A DNA stretch of 64,000 bases from Streptomyces smaragdinus (GCF_009604385.1 NZ_WEGJ01000004.1:310001-374000), one strand, 5' to 3'. Positions 47,301-56,320 are shown, counted from the first letter of the stretch. Numbers and translations are program-made. Notes: generated by a model not told the origin, from the letters alone.

Positions 47301-47977
47301 GCGCTCTCCCCCCGCCCCGCGCCGGCCGCCGCCTCCTCGGCCGCCGCCGCGTCCGCCTCGGCCGACTCCCGCCGGACGGTGACCACGCGCTGCCCCAGGG
47401 TGATGAGGCTGCCGACGGCGACCACCCACAGCGCGATCGGGAGGAGCACGTCGATGTGCGGGACGCCGAACTTGTGCAGCCCGGAGAACCCGGCCAGCGT
47501 CAGCGAGATCACCAGCCGCTCGGCGCGCTCGACGAGCCCGTTGACGTTCACGGGCAGGCCGATGCTCTCGCCGCGGGCCTTGGTGTACGACACGACCTGC
47601 CCGCTGGCCAGGCAGAAGATCGCCACCGCGCAGAGCGTGATGCTGTCGCCCTCGCCCGCGTACCAGAGCGCGAAGCCGCCGAAGATCGCGGCGTCCGCGA
47701 CCCGGTCCAGGGTGGAGTCCAGGAAGGCACCCCAGCGCGAGGACACCCCGGCCTGACGGGCCATGTTGCCGTCGACCAGGTCGGAGAAGACGAACAGGGT
47801 GATGATCACCGTGCCCCAGAAGAACTCGCCCCGCGGGTAGAAGGCCAGGGCTCCGGCCATCACTCCGGCGGTCCCGATCAGGGTCACCGCGTCGGGGCTG
47901 ACCCCGCGGCGCAGGAGAAAAGCGGCGAACGGCGTGAGAACACGCGTGAAGAACGCACGCGCGTACTTGTTCAGCAT
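47297..47977 (-). CDS. pgsA: CDP-alcohol phosphatidyltransferase (phosphatidylinositol phosphate synthase)
   Basis: This 226-aa membrane enzyme joins CDP-diacylglycerol to inositol phosphate. The full CDP-alcohol motif is DLVDGNMAR, eight residues, then GAFLDSTLD, with every Asp and Gly intact. About six helices are predicted. The ATG at 47977 follows GGGAAGG. It heads the pgsA-patA-pimA run. The thrS and HIT genes that precede it in mycobacteria are not here. Confidence 0.94.
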   Translation of the reverse strand: MLNKYARAFFTRVLTPFAAFLLRRGVSPDAVTLIGTAGVMAGALAFYPRGEFFWGTVIITLFVFSDLVDGNMARQAGVSSRWGAFLDSTLDRVADAAIFGGFALWYAGEGDSITLCAVAIFCLASGQVVSYTKARGESIGLPVNVNGLVERAERLVISLTLAGFSGLHKFGVPHIDVLLPIALWVVAVGSLITLGQRVVTVRRESAEADAAAAEEAAAGAGRGESA

Positions 47978-48188
47978 GGCCTTCCCGATGGTTGCTGGAC
48001 CTGGGGCCCACGTCGTCAGAGAAAAACGCAGCCGGGGCCGATGGGCCCGCCCATCGTAGCCACGGCGCCACGGGCGCGTGCCGGTGGACCCCGGCGCATC
48101 GTCCCTTGTGTGACGTATGGACGCATCGTGACCACGGTGGAAAGCTCGATGCACCGAAGGTTTCGAGCCTCGGAAGGCGGGACTACAC

Positions 48189-50387
48189 ATGGGTGACAAA
48201 TCGAGTGCACACCCCGGAGCCGCCGGCAGGGCAGCCACGGCCGCCCAGCCCTCCTCCATCCGGAACGTGGTGCTGGTCGGCCATAGCGGATCCGGGAAGA
48301 CCACGCTGGTGGAAGCGCTGGCGCTGGCGTCGGGAGCCGTGACCCGGGCCGGCCGGGTGGAAGACGGCGGCTGCCTCTCCGACTACGACGAGATCGAACA
48401 CCGGCAGCAGCGTTCCGTACAGCTGTCCCTCGTGCCGGTGGAGTTCAACGGCATCAAGATCAACGTACTGGACACCCCCGGCTACGCCGACTTCGTGGGC
48501 GAGCTCAGAGCCGGTCTGCGCGCGGCGGACGCGGCCCTCTTCGTCGTCTCGGCGGCGGACGGCGTGGACGGCGCCACCCGGATGGTGTGGGAGGAGTGCG
48601 CGGCGGTCGGCATGCCGCGCGCCATCGTCGTCACGCATCTGGACGCGGCGCGGGCGGACTTCGACGAGATGACGGCGGTGTGCCGGCGGGTCTTCGGCGG
48701 CGACGACCCCGACGCCGTGCTCCCGCTGTACCTGCCCCTGCACGGCGAGGAGGGGCCGGACGGACAGGCCCCGGTCGCCGGACTGATCGGGCTGCTGTCC
48801 CGGCAGATCCACGACTACACCTCCGGCGTGCGGGTGGAGCGGCCGCCGGACGCCGCACATCTGCCGCTGATCCAGCGGGCCCGGGACCGGCTGATCGAGG
48901 GGATCATCGCCGAGAGCGAGGACGAGACCCTCATGGACCGCTATCTCGGCGGCGAGGAGATCGACGTCAAGACGCTGGTGGAGGATCTGGAGACGGCCGT
49001 GGCCCGCGGCTCCTTCCACCCGGTGCTGGCCGCCGCGGCGGCGCCCGAGGGCGGCACGCAGGGCCTGGGGACGATCGAGCTGCTGGAGCTGATCACCGGC
49101 GGCTTCCCGACGCCCGCGGAGCGGGAGGTCCCGGCGGTGACGACGCCGCACGGCGACCCGCGCCCGCCGCTGGCCTGCGATCCGGAGGGCCCGCTGGCCG
49201 CCGAGGTCGTCAAGACGTCCTCCGACGCGTACGTCGGCCGGCTGTCGCTGGTACGGGTCTTCTCCGGCACCCTGCGCACCGACGCCACCGTGCACGTCTC
49301 CGGCCACGGCATGGAGGACCGGGGACACGAGGACCACGACGTCGACGAGCGGATCGGCGCCCTCTCCTCGCCGTTCGGCAAACAGCAGCGCCCGCTCACC
49401 CGGGCCGTCGCCGGTGACATCGCCTGCGTGGCGAAGCTGACCCGCGCGGAGACCGGCGACACCATCTCGGCGAAGGACGAGCCGCTGCTGATGGAGCCGT
49501 GGGTGATGCCGGACCCGCTGCTGCCGGTGGCCATCCAGGCGCACAGCAAACAGGACGAGGACAAGCTCTCCCAGGGCCTGTCCCGGCTGGTCGCCGAGGA
49601 CCCGACGATGCGGCTGGAGCAGAATCAGGACACCGGCCAGGTGGTGCTGTGGTGTCTGGGCGAGGCGCACGTGGACGTGGCGCTGGAGCGGCTGCGCGCC
49701 CGCTACGGCGTCGCGGTGGACGCGGTGGCGCACAAGGTGTCCCTGCGCGAGACGTTCGGGGCCAGGGCCTCGGCCCGCGGCCGGCACGTCAAGCAGTCCG
49801 GCGGACACGGGCAGTACGCCATCTGTGAGATCGAGGTGGAGCCGCTGCCGGGCGGGTCGGGCATCGAGTTCGTCGACAAGGTGGTCGGCGGTTCGGTCCC
49901 GCGCCAGTTCATCCCCTCGGTGGAGAAGGGCGCCCGCGCCCAGGCGGCCCGGGGAGTGGCCACCGGCTACCCGCTGGTCGACGTGCGGATCACCCTCACC
50001 GACGGCAAGGCGCACTCCGTCGACTCCTCCGACGCCGCGTTCCAGACGGCGGGCGCGCTCGCCGTGCGGGAGGCCGCCGCCCAGGTGAGGATCCATCTCC
50101 TGGAACCGGTCGCCGAGCTGCGGGTCCTGGTGGGCGACGAGTACGTCGGCCCCGTGATGAGCGATCTGTCCGGCCGCCGCGGCCGGGTGGTGGGCACGGA
50201 GCAGGCGGCCGGCGCCCGCACTCTCGTACGGGCCGAGGTGCCGGAGATCGAGATCGGCCGGTACGCGGTGGACCTGCGCTCGCTGTCCCACGGCACCGGA
50301 CGCTTCAGCCGTTCGTACGTACGACACGAGCCGATGCCCCCACAGGTCGCGGCCAAGATCCGGGAACAGCAGGAAGAGGGCGGCTGA
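48189..50387 (+). CDS. Elongation factor G-like GTPase (EF-G2 type)
   Basis: This 732-aa paralogue of EF-G has five recognisable domains. G1 is LVGHSGSGKTTLVEAL, unlike AHIDAGKTT of true EF-G, and G3 is VLDTPGYADFVGEL. The G4 position reads VVTHLDAAR, where NKxD normally fixes guanine. Domain IV and V motifs (GRHVKQSGGHGQYA; PVAELRVLVGDEYVG) remain. The mycobacterial FusA2 type is related and is thought not to be the main translocase. It diverges from pgsA and is followed by the large membrane protein gene after 46 bases. The ATG at 48189 follows GGAAGGCGGG. Confidence 0.9.
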   Translation: MGDKSSAHPGAAGRAATAAQPSSIRNVVLVGHSGSGKTTLVEALALASGAVTRAGRVEDGGCLSDYDEIEHRQQRSVQLSLVPVEFNGIKINVLDTPGYADFVGELRAGLRAADAALFVVSAADGVDGATRMVWEECAAVGMPRAIVVTHLDAARADFDEMTAVCRRVFGGDDPDAVLPLYLPLHGEEGPDGQAPVAGLIGLLSRQIHDYTSGVRVERPPDAAHLPLIQRARDRLIEGIIAESEDETLMDRYLGGEEIDVKTLVEDLETAVARGSFHPVLAAAAAPEGGTQGLGTIELLELITGGFPTPAEREVPAVTTPHGDPRPPLACDPEGPLAAEVVKTSSDAYVGRLSLVRVFSGTLRTDATVHVSGHGMEDRGHEDHDVDERIGALSSPFGKQQRPLTRAVAGDIACVAKLTRAETGDTISAKDEPLLMEPWVMPDPLLPVAIQAHSKQDEDKLSQGLSRLVAEDPTMRLEQNQDTGQVVLWCLGEAHVDVALERLRARYGVAVDAVAHKVSLRETFGARASARGRHVKQSGGHGQYAICEIEVEPLPGGSGIEFVDKVVGGSVPRQFIPSVEKGARAQAARGVATGYPLVDVRITLTDGKAHSVDSSDAAFQTAGALAVREAAAQVRIHLLEPVAELRVLVGDEYVGPVMSDLSGRRGRVVGTEQAAGARTLVRAEVPEIEIGRYAVDLRSLSHGTGRFSRSYVRHEPMPPQVAAKIREQQEEGG

Positions 50388-50433
50388 CCGGCGCTAACCT
50401 GGGCGACAGGTGTGCGGGGGGCCGTAGTTGGGA

Positions 50434-52185
50434 ATGGCCGCACCAACGTTTCTTTCGCGTGTGGGGGTCAGTGTGGCGAGGTCGAGGGATCCCTTCCAGC
50501 AGGAGGGCGGGCTGGATCTGCGGCCCGGGGCGGAGATTCCGGTCGCCGGCGGCGCCGGACAGACCGCCGCCACCAACGCGCTCGCCTCCGCCGCCTACCG
50601 CGACGGCAACCGCGGCGAGGACGACAAGATCGGCGACTGCAATGTGGCCAAGATCCTCGAGGCCGACAACGAGTGGCACAAGTCCACGGTCAAACCGGGG
50701 AAGCTCAAGCTCTTCGAGGTGAACCTCGGCGAGGCGTTCGCGCGCGCCGTCCAGCTGCGGATGCTGGGCGGCAAGCGCAAACAGCTCGTCCAGTCCTTCG
50801 GGATGGAGCCGCAGACGGTCGTCGAGCACTGTCTGTCGGCGTCCGGTATCCGCCGTGCCCGCGACAACCAGCTCACCGTGATCATGCTGGTGTTCGGCCT
50901 GGCGTTCCTGCCCGGCCTGCTGCTCTGGCTCGGCGCATTCTGGCTGCGCCGGATCTTCGCCGGCGCGCAGGACAAGAAGGTCAACGCGTACGGCATGGCG
51001 GCGCTCGCGGCGATCGGCATCCTGGCGCTGCTGGTCTTCATCAGGATGCCGCTGAACGGGCTGGCGGGCGTCTACGCCCGCGCGATGGTCATCGCACCGG
51101 TGGTGGGCTGGCTGTGGGCCAAGCAGATCTGTGAGCGGACCGCGAAGGACCTGCGGTCGCGCTGGGCCGGTCTGCTCAGCGGCGGCGGCGTCGCCGCGAA
51201 GGTGCCGGAGGCGGTGCCGCGCACGCCCGGGGAGACGGCCGCGGAGGCGCTGCGGATGAGCCTGGCGAAGCTGTCCGCGGAGCAGCAGAGCAACGTCGTC
51301 TTCTACGCGGGCCCCAAGGGGATACTGGGCATGGGCACCCGCTGGGGCAGCTGGCAGCTCGCCGAGGACCTCGTCCCGCTGGAGGCGGGGACGGACATCA
51401 ACCCGTTCCGCAGCTGGGACGTCATCCGGGCGATCCACGACCAGCTCCGCCTCCTGGAGCGCAAGCCCGTCCACACCGGGGGCTTCCCCGCGCCGTCGAT
51501 ACGCCACTGGGTGGTGTCCCCGGTGGGCGAGAAGGCCGGGGAGGTCTCGCGGCCGTCCGGCACGGAGACGGACGGGTTCAGCATCAAGGACTTCGAGGTC
51601 CAGCGGATCTGCAACGACCAGCAGTTCGGCAGCGGCAACCGGCACTATCTCGGGGTGCAGTTCGTCCTGTGGGACGGGCAGCTGATCATCACGCTGCTGG
51701 TGACGGTGACGGTGCTGCACCAGACGCTGCGGATCGAGGTCACGGGGCACGCGCTGGGGCCGGTGCATCCGCTGTTCACCTCGAAGCCGTCGGCGCCGTC
51801 CAAGGACGTCCCCAAGAGCTTCAAGTTCTGGGAGACCAAGTCGGTGCCGCTGCCGGTCGTCCCGGCCCGGGAGGTCGTGCGGCTGGCGGTACGGGCGCCG
51901 TTCCACCGGCTGCCGGGGTTCCTGGAGTGGGCGGGCGGGAAGCTGTCCCTGCCCGAGCCGTTCGGGCTGCGGCATGTGTGGGCGGATCCGCCGTGGCGTC
52001 ACCGGTTCATGGCCGATGACGCCTTGCGGGCGGCTACGCCGGTGCTTCGGGTGGTTCATACGGCGGCGTTGCGGGTGCTGGCCGAGCACGGCGTCGACAC
52101 CTCCGCCTTCGGCGACAGGTCCCGGTTCCTCAGCGGGGCGGTCCAGGGCGCGGAGCCGCGCAAGGCGGACGTCTACGACGCGTGA
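50434..52185 (+). CDS. Large membrane protein of unknown function
   Basis: This 583-aa protein has a soluble N-terminal region, about four membrane helices between residues 145 and 235 (VIMLVFGLAFLPGLLLWLG; MAALAAIGILALLVFIRM) and a large cytoplasmic part with further hydrophobic strands (LGVQFVLWDGQLIITLL). I recognise no family motif. It may share a transcript with the EF-G-like gene. The start is uncertain: ATG 50434, TTG 50428, or GTG 50473 just after a G-rich stretch. Confidence 0.75.
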   Translation: MAAPTFLSRVGVSVARSRDPFQQEGGLDLRPGAEIPVAGGAGQTAATNALASAAYRDGNRGEDDKIGDCNVAKILEADNEWHKSTVKPGKLKLFEVNLGEAFARAVQLRMLGGKRKQLVQSFGMEPQTVVEHCLSASGIRRARDNQLTVIMLVFGLAFLPGLLLWLGAFWLRRIFAGAQDKKVNAYGMAALAAIGILALLVFIRMPLNGLAGVYARAMVIAPVVGWLWAKQICERTAKDLRSRWAGLLSGGGVAAKVPEAVPRTPGETAAEALRMSLAKLSAEQQSNVVFYAGPKGILGMGTRWGSWQLAEDLVPLEAGTDINPFRSWDVIRAIHDQLRLLERKPVHTGGFPAPSIRHWVVSPVGEKAGEVSRPSGTETDGFSIKDFEVQRICNDQQFGSGNRHYLGVQFVLWDGQLIITLLVTVTVLHQTLRIEVTGHALGPVHPLFTSKPSAPSKDVPKSFKFWETKSVPLPVVPAREVVRLAVRAPFHRLPGFLEWAGGKLSLPEPFGLRHVWADPPWRHRFMADDALRAATPVLRVVHTAALRVLAEHGVDTSAFGDRSRFLSGAVQGAEPRKADVYDA

Positions 52186-52403
52186 CCCCTGCGGGGGGCT
52201 CCGCGGTGTCCGTCTCGCCCTCGGCGGCGGCTCGCCTCCGGCGGGGCGGGCGTTGTGCTCTTGGTGGGCCGGGGGCCGTCGGCCTGCCGCGCCTCCGGCG
52301 CGGGGAATGTCCCACCCGCAAAGCCACCCGTGACCGGACAGCAGGGTGACCCCAGGCCGACTACGGAGAAACCGCCGGCCGCCGACGCGGGCAAGGGGAC
52401 GTC

Positions 52404-52476
52404 CGACACGCCTGCGCGCGTACGGGAAACGCACCCAACCCGACCACGACGCGGCAGTACGCGCGCAGGTGTGTCG
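52404..52476. repeat. Long-looped 19-bp inverted repeat
   Basis: CGACACGCCTGCGCGCGTA (52404-52422) and TACGCGCGCAGGTGTGTCG (52458-52476) pair at 18 of 19 positions, the exception being G-T. The 35-base interior is unpaired. It may be a terminator, a small RNA or the remnant of a mobile repeat. Confidence 0.6.
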
Positions 52477-52550
52477 GGCGGCCCCGACCCACCGTGACGG
52501 CGGCGCACCCCCCGCCCAGCGGCGACCCGACGACGCGAACAAGACCCCTA

Positions 52551-52590
52551 TCCAGCCCGCCCGGCGTTTGAGGGCAAGGCGCGCAGCGCC
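52551..52590 (-). repeat. Dispersed intergenic repeat, copy C (inverted)
   Basis: Read on the minus strand it gives GGCGCTGCGCGC, then CCTCAAACGCCGGGCGGGCT, matching copies A and B. The motif AAGGCGCGCAGCGCC recurs at 52618-52632. Confidence 0.7.
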
Positions 52591-52750
52591 GAAAAGCCCG
52601 GCCGAGCCTCCGCGGCCAAGGCGCGCAGCGCCGTCAAAGCCCGGCCGCAGGCCGAGAGCGCGAAACAGCCGAATCCAGCCCCGCCGGCGCCGGAGGCAAA
52701 GGGCTCCCGGCGCCGGCCCGAAGGGCCGGGGGGCACCGCCCCCCGGAGGA

Positions 52751-52796
52751 GACGCGTCAGGCCCGGGGATCTCCCCAGATCCCCGGGCCACGCGTC
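52751..52796 (-). terminator. Strong hairpin downstream of the small-peptide gene
   Basis: GACGCGT pairs with ACGCGTC (52751-52757 and 52790-52796). A two-base bulge follows, then the 13-bp arms 52760-52772 and 52777-52789 pair perfectly around CCCC. It stands about 95 bases beyond the stop at 52893 and is the likely terminator of that gene. Confidence 0.7.
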
Positions 52797-52892
52797 CGTC
52801 CGCCGCACCCCCGTCCCCACGGGGCTGAGCCGGCTGTCCCCGACCCGGGCCGCTCTCCCGGATCATCAAGACAGGCACTCCGAGCTACACGC

Positions 52893-53057
52893 TCAAAGCC
52901 CCATCATCCCGGCCACGGACGACGCATTGAGGGCGACCGCCTCCCACCCGCCGAAGGCGACGGTGAGGAGGGCCGCGAGAGGAAGGACCATGGCGAGCGC
53001 CACCACCGGATGCCGCCGCCCGGGCGCCGTACCGCGTCCGAAGATCTGCGCCGGCAT
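52893..53057 (-). CDS. 54-residue membrane peptide
   Basis: The ATG at 53057 is preceded by the excellent Shine-Dalgarno CAGGAGGACGGACC. The product has a basic start (PAQIFGRGTAPGRRHP), one membrane helix (VVALAMVLPLAALLTVAFGG) and a short tail ending ASSVAGMMGL. Only the strong ribosome site and the helix support it; no family is recognised. It is isolated, 187 bases from the next gene. Confidence 0.65.
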   Translation of the reverse strand: MPAQIFGRGTAPGRRHPVVALAMVLPLAALLTVAFGGWEAVALNASSVAGMMGL

Positions 53058-53244
53058 GGTCCGTCCTCCTGATGTCTTGGGGCGGCGGGCGTTTGACCTC
53101 GGGGGACGAGTGCTGCGCCCGCCGCTTGACTTCAAATCTAGGCGCGGGAGGCCCGCGGGTCGTCATGCCCGCGTACCGCTTCCCGGGCCTCCCCGAGGAT
53201 GACGCGGCGTCACCTCGGCTACTCCCCAGGGTGGAGAGGGGGTC

Positions 53245-53502
53245 CTAGGTCCCCGGGTCTTCCCCCAGGGGACGCTCCGACTCGTCGGTACGCGGCACCG
53301 GATGCTCCACCAGCGCGAGCACCCGCGCCGCCATGAACCGGGCCGTGCGGACCACGGTCCCGTTGCGCGTGACCTCGCTCACCTCCACCACGCCACGTTT
53401 GACGGACGTCTCGACGCGGCGGCCCGCCCGGGAGGCCACGACGAGGTACGTGCGGGTGGAGTCACCCGCGTCCACGACTATCTCGACACGATCGCCTTTC
53501 AC
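53245..53502 (-). CDS. Small conserved protein of unknown function
   Basis: This 85-aa soluble protein is predicted as mostly beta strand (VEIVVDAGDSTRTYLVVASR, VVEVSEVTRNGTVVRT) with an acidic tail. Such short proteins near kinase genes are common in Streptomyces and uncharacterised. The start is GTG at 53502. It diverges from the kinase gene over 245 bases in which no clear promoter was found. Confidence 0.7.
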   Translation of the reverse strand: MKGDRVEIVVDAGDSTRTYLVVASRAGRRVETSVKRGVVEVSEVTRNGTVVRTARFMAARVLALVEHPVPRTDESERPLGEDPGT

Positions 53503-53747
53503 AGCGGCAATCCCCCTGTCCGAGACGGCGGTTCACCGGACCCCACCGGCCCACCGACCACCGTCTTCCCGTACCTCCATGGTCCCACCCGGCACCGACA
53601 ATCCGGCGCTCGGAGGACCCGAACGGGCGTGGGAGCCACCGGTGTTTCGCGCCCAGGCTCTAAGCTGTCCGGGACAGGCCGCACGGCACCGCGCGAGCAC
53701 GGGCGGCACGGCATCGGGCAGCACACACACCGCAGCGGGGATGATCG

Positions 53748-54983
53748 ATGGCGATGATGCGGCTCCGGCGCGAGGATCCGCGGGTCGTCGGCTCGTTCCG
53801 CATTCACCGGCGGCTCGGCGCGGGCGGCATGGGCGTGGTGTATCTGGGTTCGGACCGCCGCGGCCAGCGGGTGGCGCTGAAGGTCATCCGCCCGGATCTG
53901 GCGGAGGACCAGGAGTTCCGTTCCCGCTTCGCCCGCGAGGTGTCCGCCGCGCGGCGGATCCGCGGCGGTTGTACGGCGCGGCTGGTGGCGGCCGATCTCG
54001 ACAACGAGCGGCCGTGGTTCGCCACGCAGTACGTCCCCGGGCCCTCGCTGCACGACAAGGTGGGCGAGGACGGCCCGCTGCCGGCGGCCCGGGTGGCGGC
54101 GATCGGCGCCGCGCTGGCGGAGGGGCTGGTCGCGGTGCACGAGGCCGGTGTGGTGCACCGGGACCTGAAGCCGTCGAACATCCTGCTGTCCCCCAAGGGC
54201 CCCCGGATCATCGACTTCGGCATCGCCTGGGCGACGGGGGCGAGCACGCTCACGCACGTCGGTACGGCGGTGGGTTCGCCCGGGTTCCTCGCGCCCGAGC
54301 AGGTGCGCGGGGTGGCGGTGACCCCGGCGAGCGACGTGTTCTCGCTGGGGGCGACGCTGGCGTACGCGGCGACGGGTGACTCCCCCTTCGGGCAGGGCAG
54401 TTCCGAGGTCATGCTGTACCGGGTGGTGCACGAGGACCCGCAGCTGCGTGGTACGCCGGACGCGCTGGCGCCGCTGATCCAGGCCTGCCTCGCCAAGTCC
54501 CCCGCGGACCGGCCGACGACCCTGCAGCTGTCGCTGCGCCTGAAGGAGATCGCGGTCCGCGAGGCCCGCGGCGCCACGGCCCCCACCGCGCCCGCGCCCC
54601 GCACGGCCGAGCCCCGCACGGAGTCGATGCCCCCGCCGGCCGGCACCGGACACGAACGGACGGGCCCGGACCCGGCGTCCGGCGCGCAGAAAGCCCAGGG
54701 AGCCCAGGGAGCCCAGAGGCCCCACGGAGCCCAGAAGGCCCAGGGCGCCAAGAGCCCCGGCGCGACGGCCCGCCCCCAGCGCGCCCCCAAACGCCCCGCC
54801 CCCGCGTCCCGCCCGACGGGCGGCCGCACCCCCGCCCCCCGCCGGCCCGGCGGCCGCCGTCCGGCCCCCCGGCGCCCGGCACGCGACCGGATGCTCCGCC
54901 AGCGCCTGATCGTCTTCGTGATCGTCACCCTCCTGGTGGCCCTGGGCATCGCCGCGGCGCAGGGCTGCCAGGGCCCCCTGTGA
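53748..54983 (+). CDS. Membrane-anchored Ser/Thr protein kinase
   Basis: This 411-aa Hanks-type kinase has the glycine loop RLGAGGMGVVYLG, the Lys of VALKVI, the catalytic loop VVHRDLKPSNILL, DFGIAWA and the activation-segment APEQ. All catalytic residues are intact. A Pro/Ala-rich linker contains GAQ repeats (KAQGAQGAQ, AQKAQGAK) and a basic stretch, then a single helix ends the protein with six outside residues. There are no PASTA or sensor domains, so the signal is not external in the usual way. The ATG at 53748 follows CGGGG by eight bases. Confidence 0.95.
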   Translation: MAMMRLRREDPRVVGSFRIHRRLGAGGMGVVYLGSDRRGQRVALKVIRPDLAEDQEFRSRFAREVSAARRIRGGCTARLVAADLDNERPWFATQYVPGPSLHDKVGEDGPLPAARVAAIGAALAEGLVAVHEAGVVHRDLKPSNILLSPKGPRIIDFGIAWATGASTLTHVGTAVGSPGFLAPEQVRGVAVTPASDVFSLGATLAYAATGDSPFGQGSSEVMLYRVVHEDPQLRGTPDALAPLIQACLAKSPADRPTTLQLSLRLKEIAVREARGATAPTAPAPRTAEPRTESMPPPAGTGHERTGPDPASGAQKAQGAQGAQRPHGAQKAQGAKSPGATARPQRAPKRPAPASRPTGGRTPAPRRPGGRRPAPRRPARDRMLRQRLIVFVIVTLLVALGIAAAQGCQGPL

Positions 54984-55011
54984 CGGCCTGGGGCGCACGT
55001 ACCATCGAGGC

Positions 55012-55944
55012 GTGCAGCCCAGCCTCAGCCAGCGCCTCGCGGACCTGCGACCCGGTCACCCCCACCGGGTGCTCGCCGACCGTCCCGACGCCACGGTGAT
55101 CGCCGGCGGCGGCGTGGTCCTCAAGGCGCACGCCCCGCGGACCGATCCCGCCGAGCTGGCCGTACGGCTGCGGATCGCCGCCCACCCCGCGCTCGCCGGC
55201 ATCCTCCTGGCCCCCCTTCCCGGCCCCCGCACCGCCCTGGACGACCGCCCGGTGACCCGCTGGCCCGAGGGCGGCCCTGTGTCACCGGTCCCCGACGACG
55301 CCCCCTGGGCGGCGGCCGGCCGGCTGCTGGCCCGCCTCCACCGGGTCCCCCTCGACACCCTCCCGGGCCCCGTCCCGGCGATGCGCGGCCCCGCCAAGGC
55401 CGCGCGGGCCGTCGGCCGGCTGCGCGCCCTCGGGACGTACGAGGACAAGGCGGACGGGAACGAGGCGGACGCCGTGCTGCGCGCCTGGGCGCCGCTGCCG
55501 GCCTGGACGCGCGGGGAGGCGCCGTACACCGGGCCGGGCGCCCTGTGCCACGGGGACCTGCATCTGGGCCAGCTCGTCCGGCATCCGCTGCCCGGCGGGC
55601 CGTGGCTGCTGATCGACATAGACGACCTCGGCGCCGGCGACCCGGCCTGGGACCTGGCCCGCCCCGCCGCCTGCTACGCCACCGGCCTGCTGCTGCCCGA
55701 GGAGTGGGCCACCCTGCTGACCGCCTACCGCGACGCCGGCGGACCGGCTGCCGGTACCCCCGCCGACGGTCTGTGGCCCGCCCGGCTGGACGTCCCCGCC
55801 CGCGCGCTGACGGTCCAGCTGGCCGCCCTGTCCCTCGTCCGCGCGCACGAGGAGGGACGTCCCCCCGACGACGTGGACCTCGGGCTGGTGGAGGCGTGCG
55901 CGCGGATGGTTTGCGCCCCGGCCCCTCCGGGCGGGGACGAGTAG
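55012..55944 (+). CDS. Aminoglycoside phosphotransferase-fold protein
   Basis: This 310-aa APH/choline-kinase-fold protein has the catalytic HGDLHLGQLV and metal-binding IDIDDLGAGDPAWDLA, with the kinase N-lobe reduced (VIAGGGVVLKAHAP). Such proteins phosphorylate various metabolites, and drug resistance is not implied. The GTG at 55012 is 28 bases after the kinase stop, with GAGG close by. It probably shares the kinase transcript. Confidence 0.88.
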   Translation: MQPSLSQRLADLRPGHPHRVLADRPDATVIAGGGVVLKAHAPRTDPAELAVRLRIAAHPALAGILLAPLPGPRTALDDRPVTRWPEGGPVSPVPDDAPWAAAGRLLARLHRVPLDTLPGPVPAMRGPAKAARAVGRLRALGTYEDKADGNEADAVLRAWAPLPAWTRGEAPYTGPGALCHGDLHLGQLVRHPLPGGPWLLIDIDDLGAGDPAWDLARPAACYATGLLLPEEWATLLTAYRDAGGPAAGTPADGLWPARLDVPARALTVQLAALSLVRAHEEGRPPDDVDLGLVEACARMVCAPAPPGGDE

Positions 55945-55994
55945 ACGTACGCTGGGGCGGTCAACCACGGCCGTCCGAGGAGTTGAGACGACCC

Positions 55995-56267
55995 ATGCAG
56001 TGTCCCAAGTGCGGTGCGCCCATGCAGACGTACAACCGCAGTGGCGTACAGATCGAGCAGTGCAGCGGCTGCCGGGGAATCTTCCTCGACTACGGCGAGC
56101 TGGAGTCGATCACGCGGATGGAATCCCAGTGGCAGCAGGCGCCGCCGCCGGCCCCGCCGGCGCAGCCCTACCCGCCGCAGGCGCCCGCCTGGGGCGGCCA
56201 GCACGGCGGCCACTACGGCTACGGGCACCGCAACAAGGGCTTCGCCCGGATGCTGTTCTCGTCCTGA
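55995..56267 (+). CDS. TFIIB-type zinc-ribbon protein
   Basis: This 90-aa protein has a four-Cys zinc ribbon (MQCPKCGAPM ... IEQCSGCRGIFLDYGEL), followed by a Pro/Gln-rich stretch and a Gly/His-rich end (GGQHGGHYGYGHRNKG). The family is widespread, with unknown role. It is 50 bases after the APH gene and runs into the shared palindromic terminator. Confidence 0.9.
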   Translation: MQCPKCGAPMQTYNRSGVQIEQCSGCRGIFLDYGELESITRMESQWQQAPPPAPPAQPYPPQAPAWGGQHGGHYGYGHRNKGFARMLFSS

Positions 56268-56284
56268 GCGGTCCCGGGTACGCG

Positions 56285-56320
56285 CGAGGGCCGGCACTCC
56301 GATCGGAGTGCCGGCCCTCG
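56285..56320. terminator. Perfect 36-bp palindromic terminator
   Basis: Bases 56285-56302 and 56303-56320 are exact reverse complements (arms CGAGGGCCGGCACTCCGA). It separates the zinc-ribbon gene from the convergent tRNA cluster and can end both. Confidence 0.85.

Larger units (their letters stand above)
52186..52892. other. Gene-poor interval with repeats and hairpins
   Basis: No reading frame here looks like a real gene; those open are short or lack coding bias. The stretch carries a 19-bp imperfect inverted repeat pair, dispersed repeat copy C with a second partial copy at 52618-52632, and a strong hairpin, each listed separately. It lies between the membrane protein gene and the small-peptide gene on the opposite strand. 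Confidence 0.7.

Noticed and set aside
55012..55944. Antibiotic resistance aminoglycoside phosphotransferase
   Set aside because: Only the general APH fold motifs are present; the fold is common in metabolite kinases, and the kinase/zinc-ribbon context does not support drug resistance.
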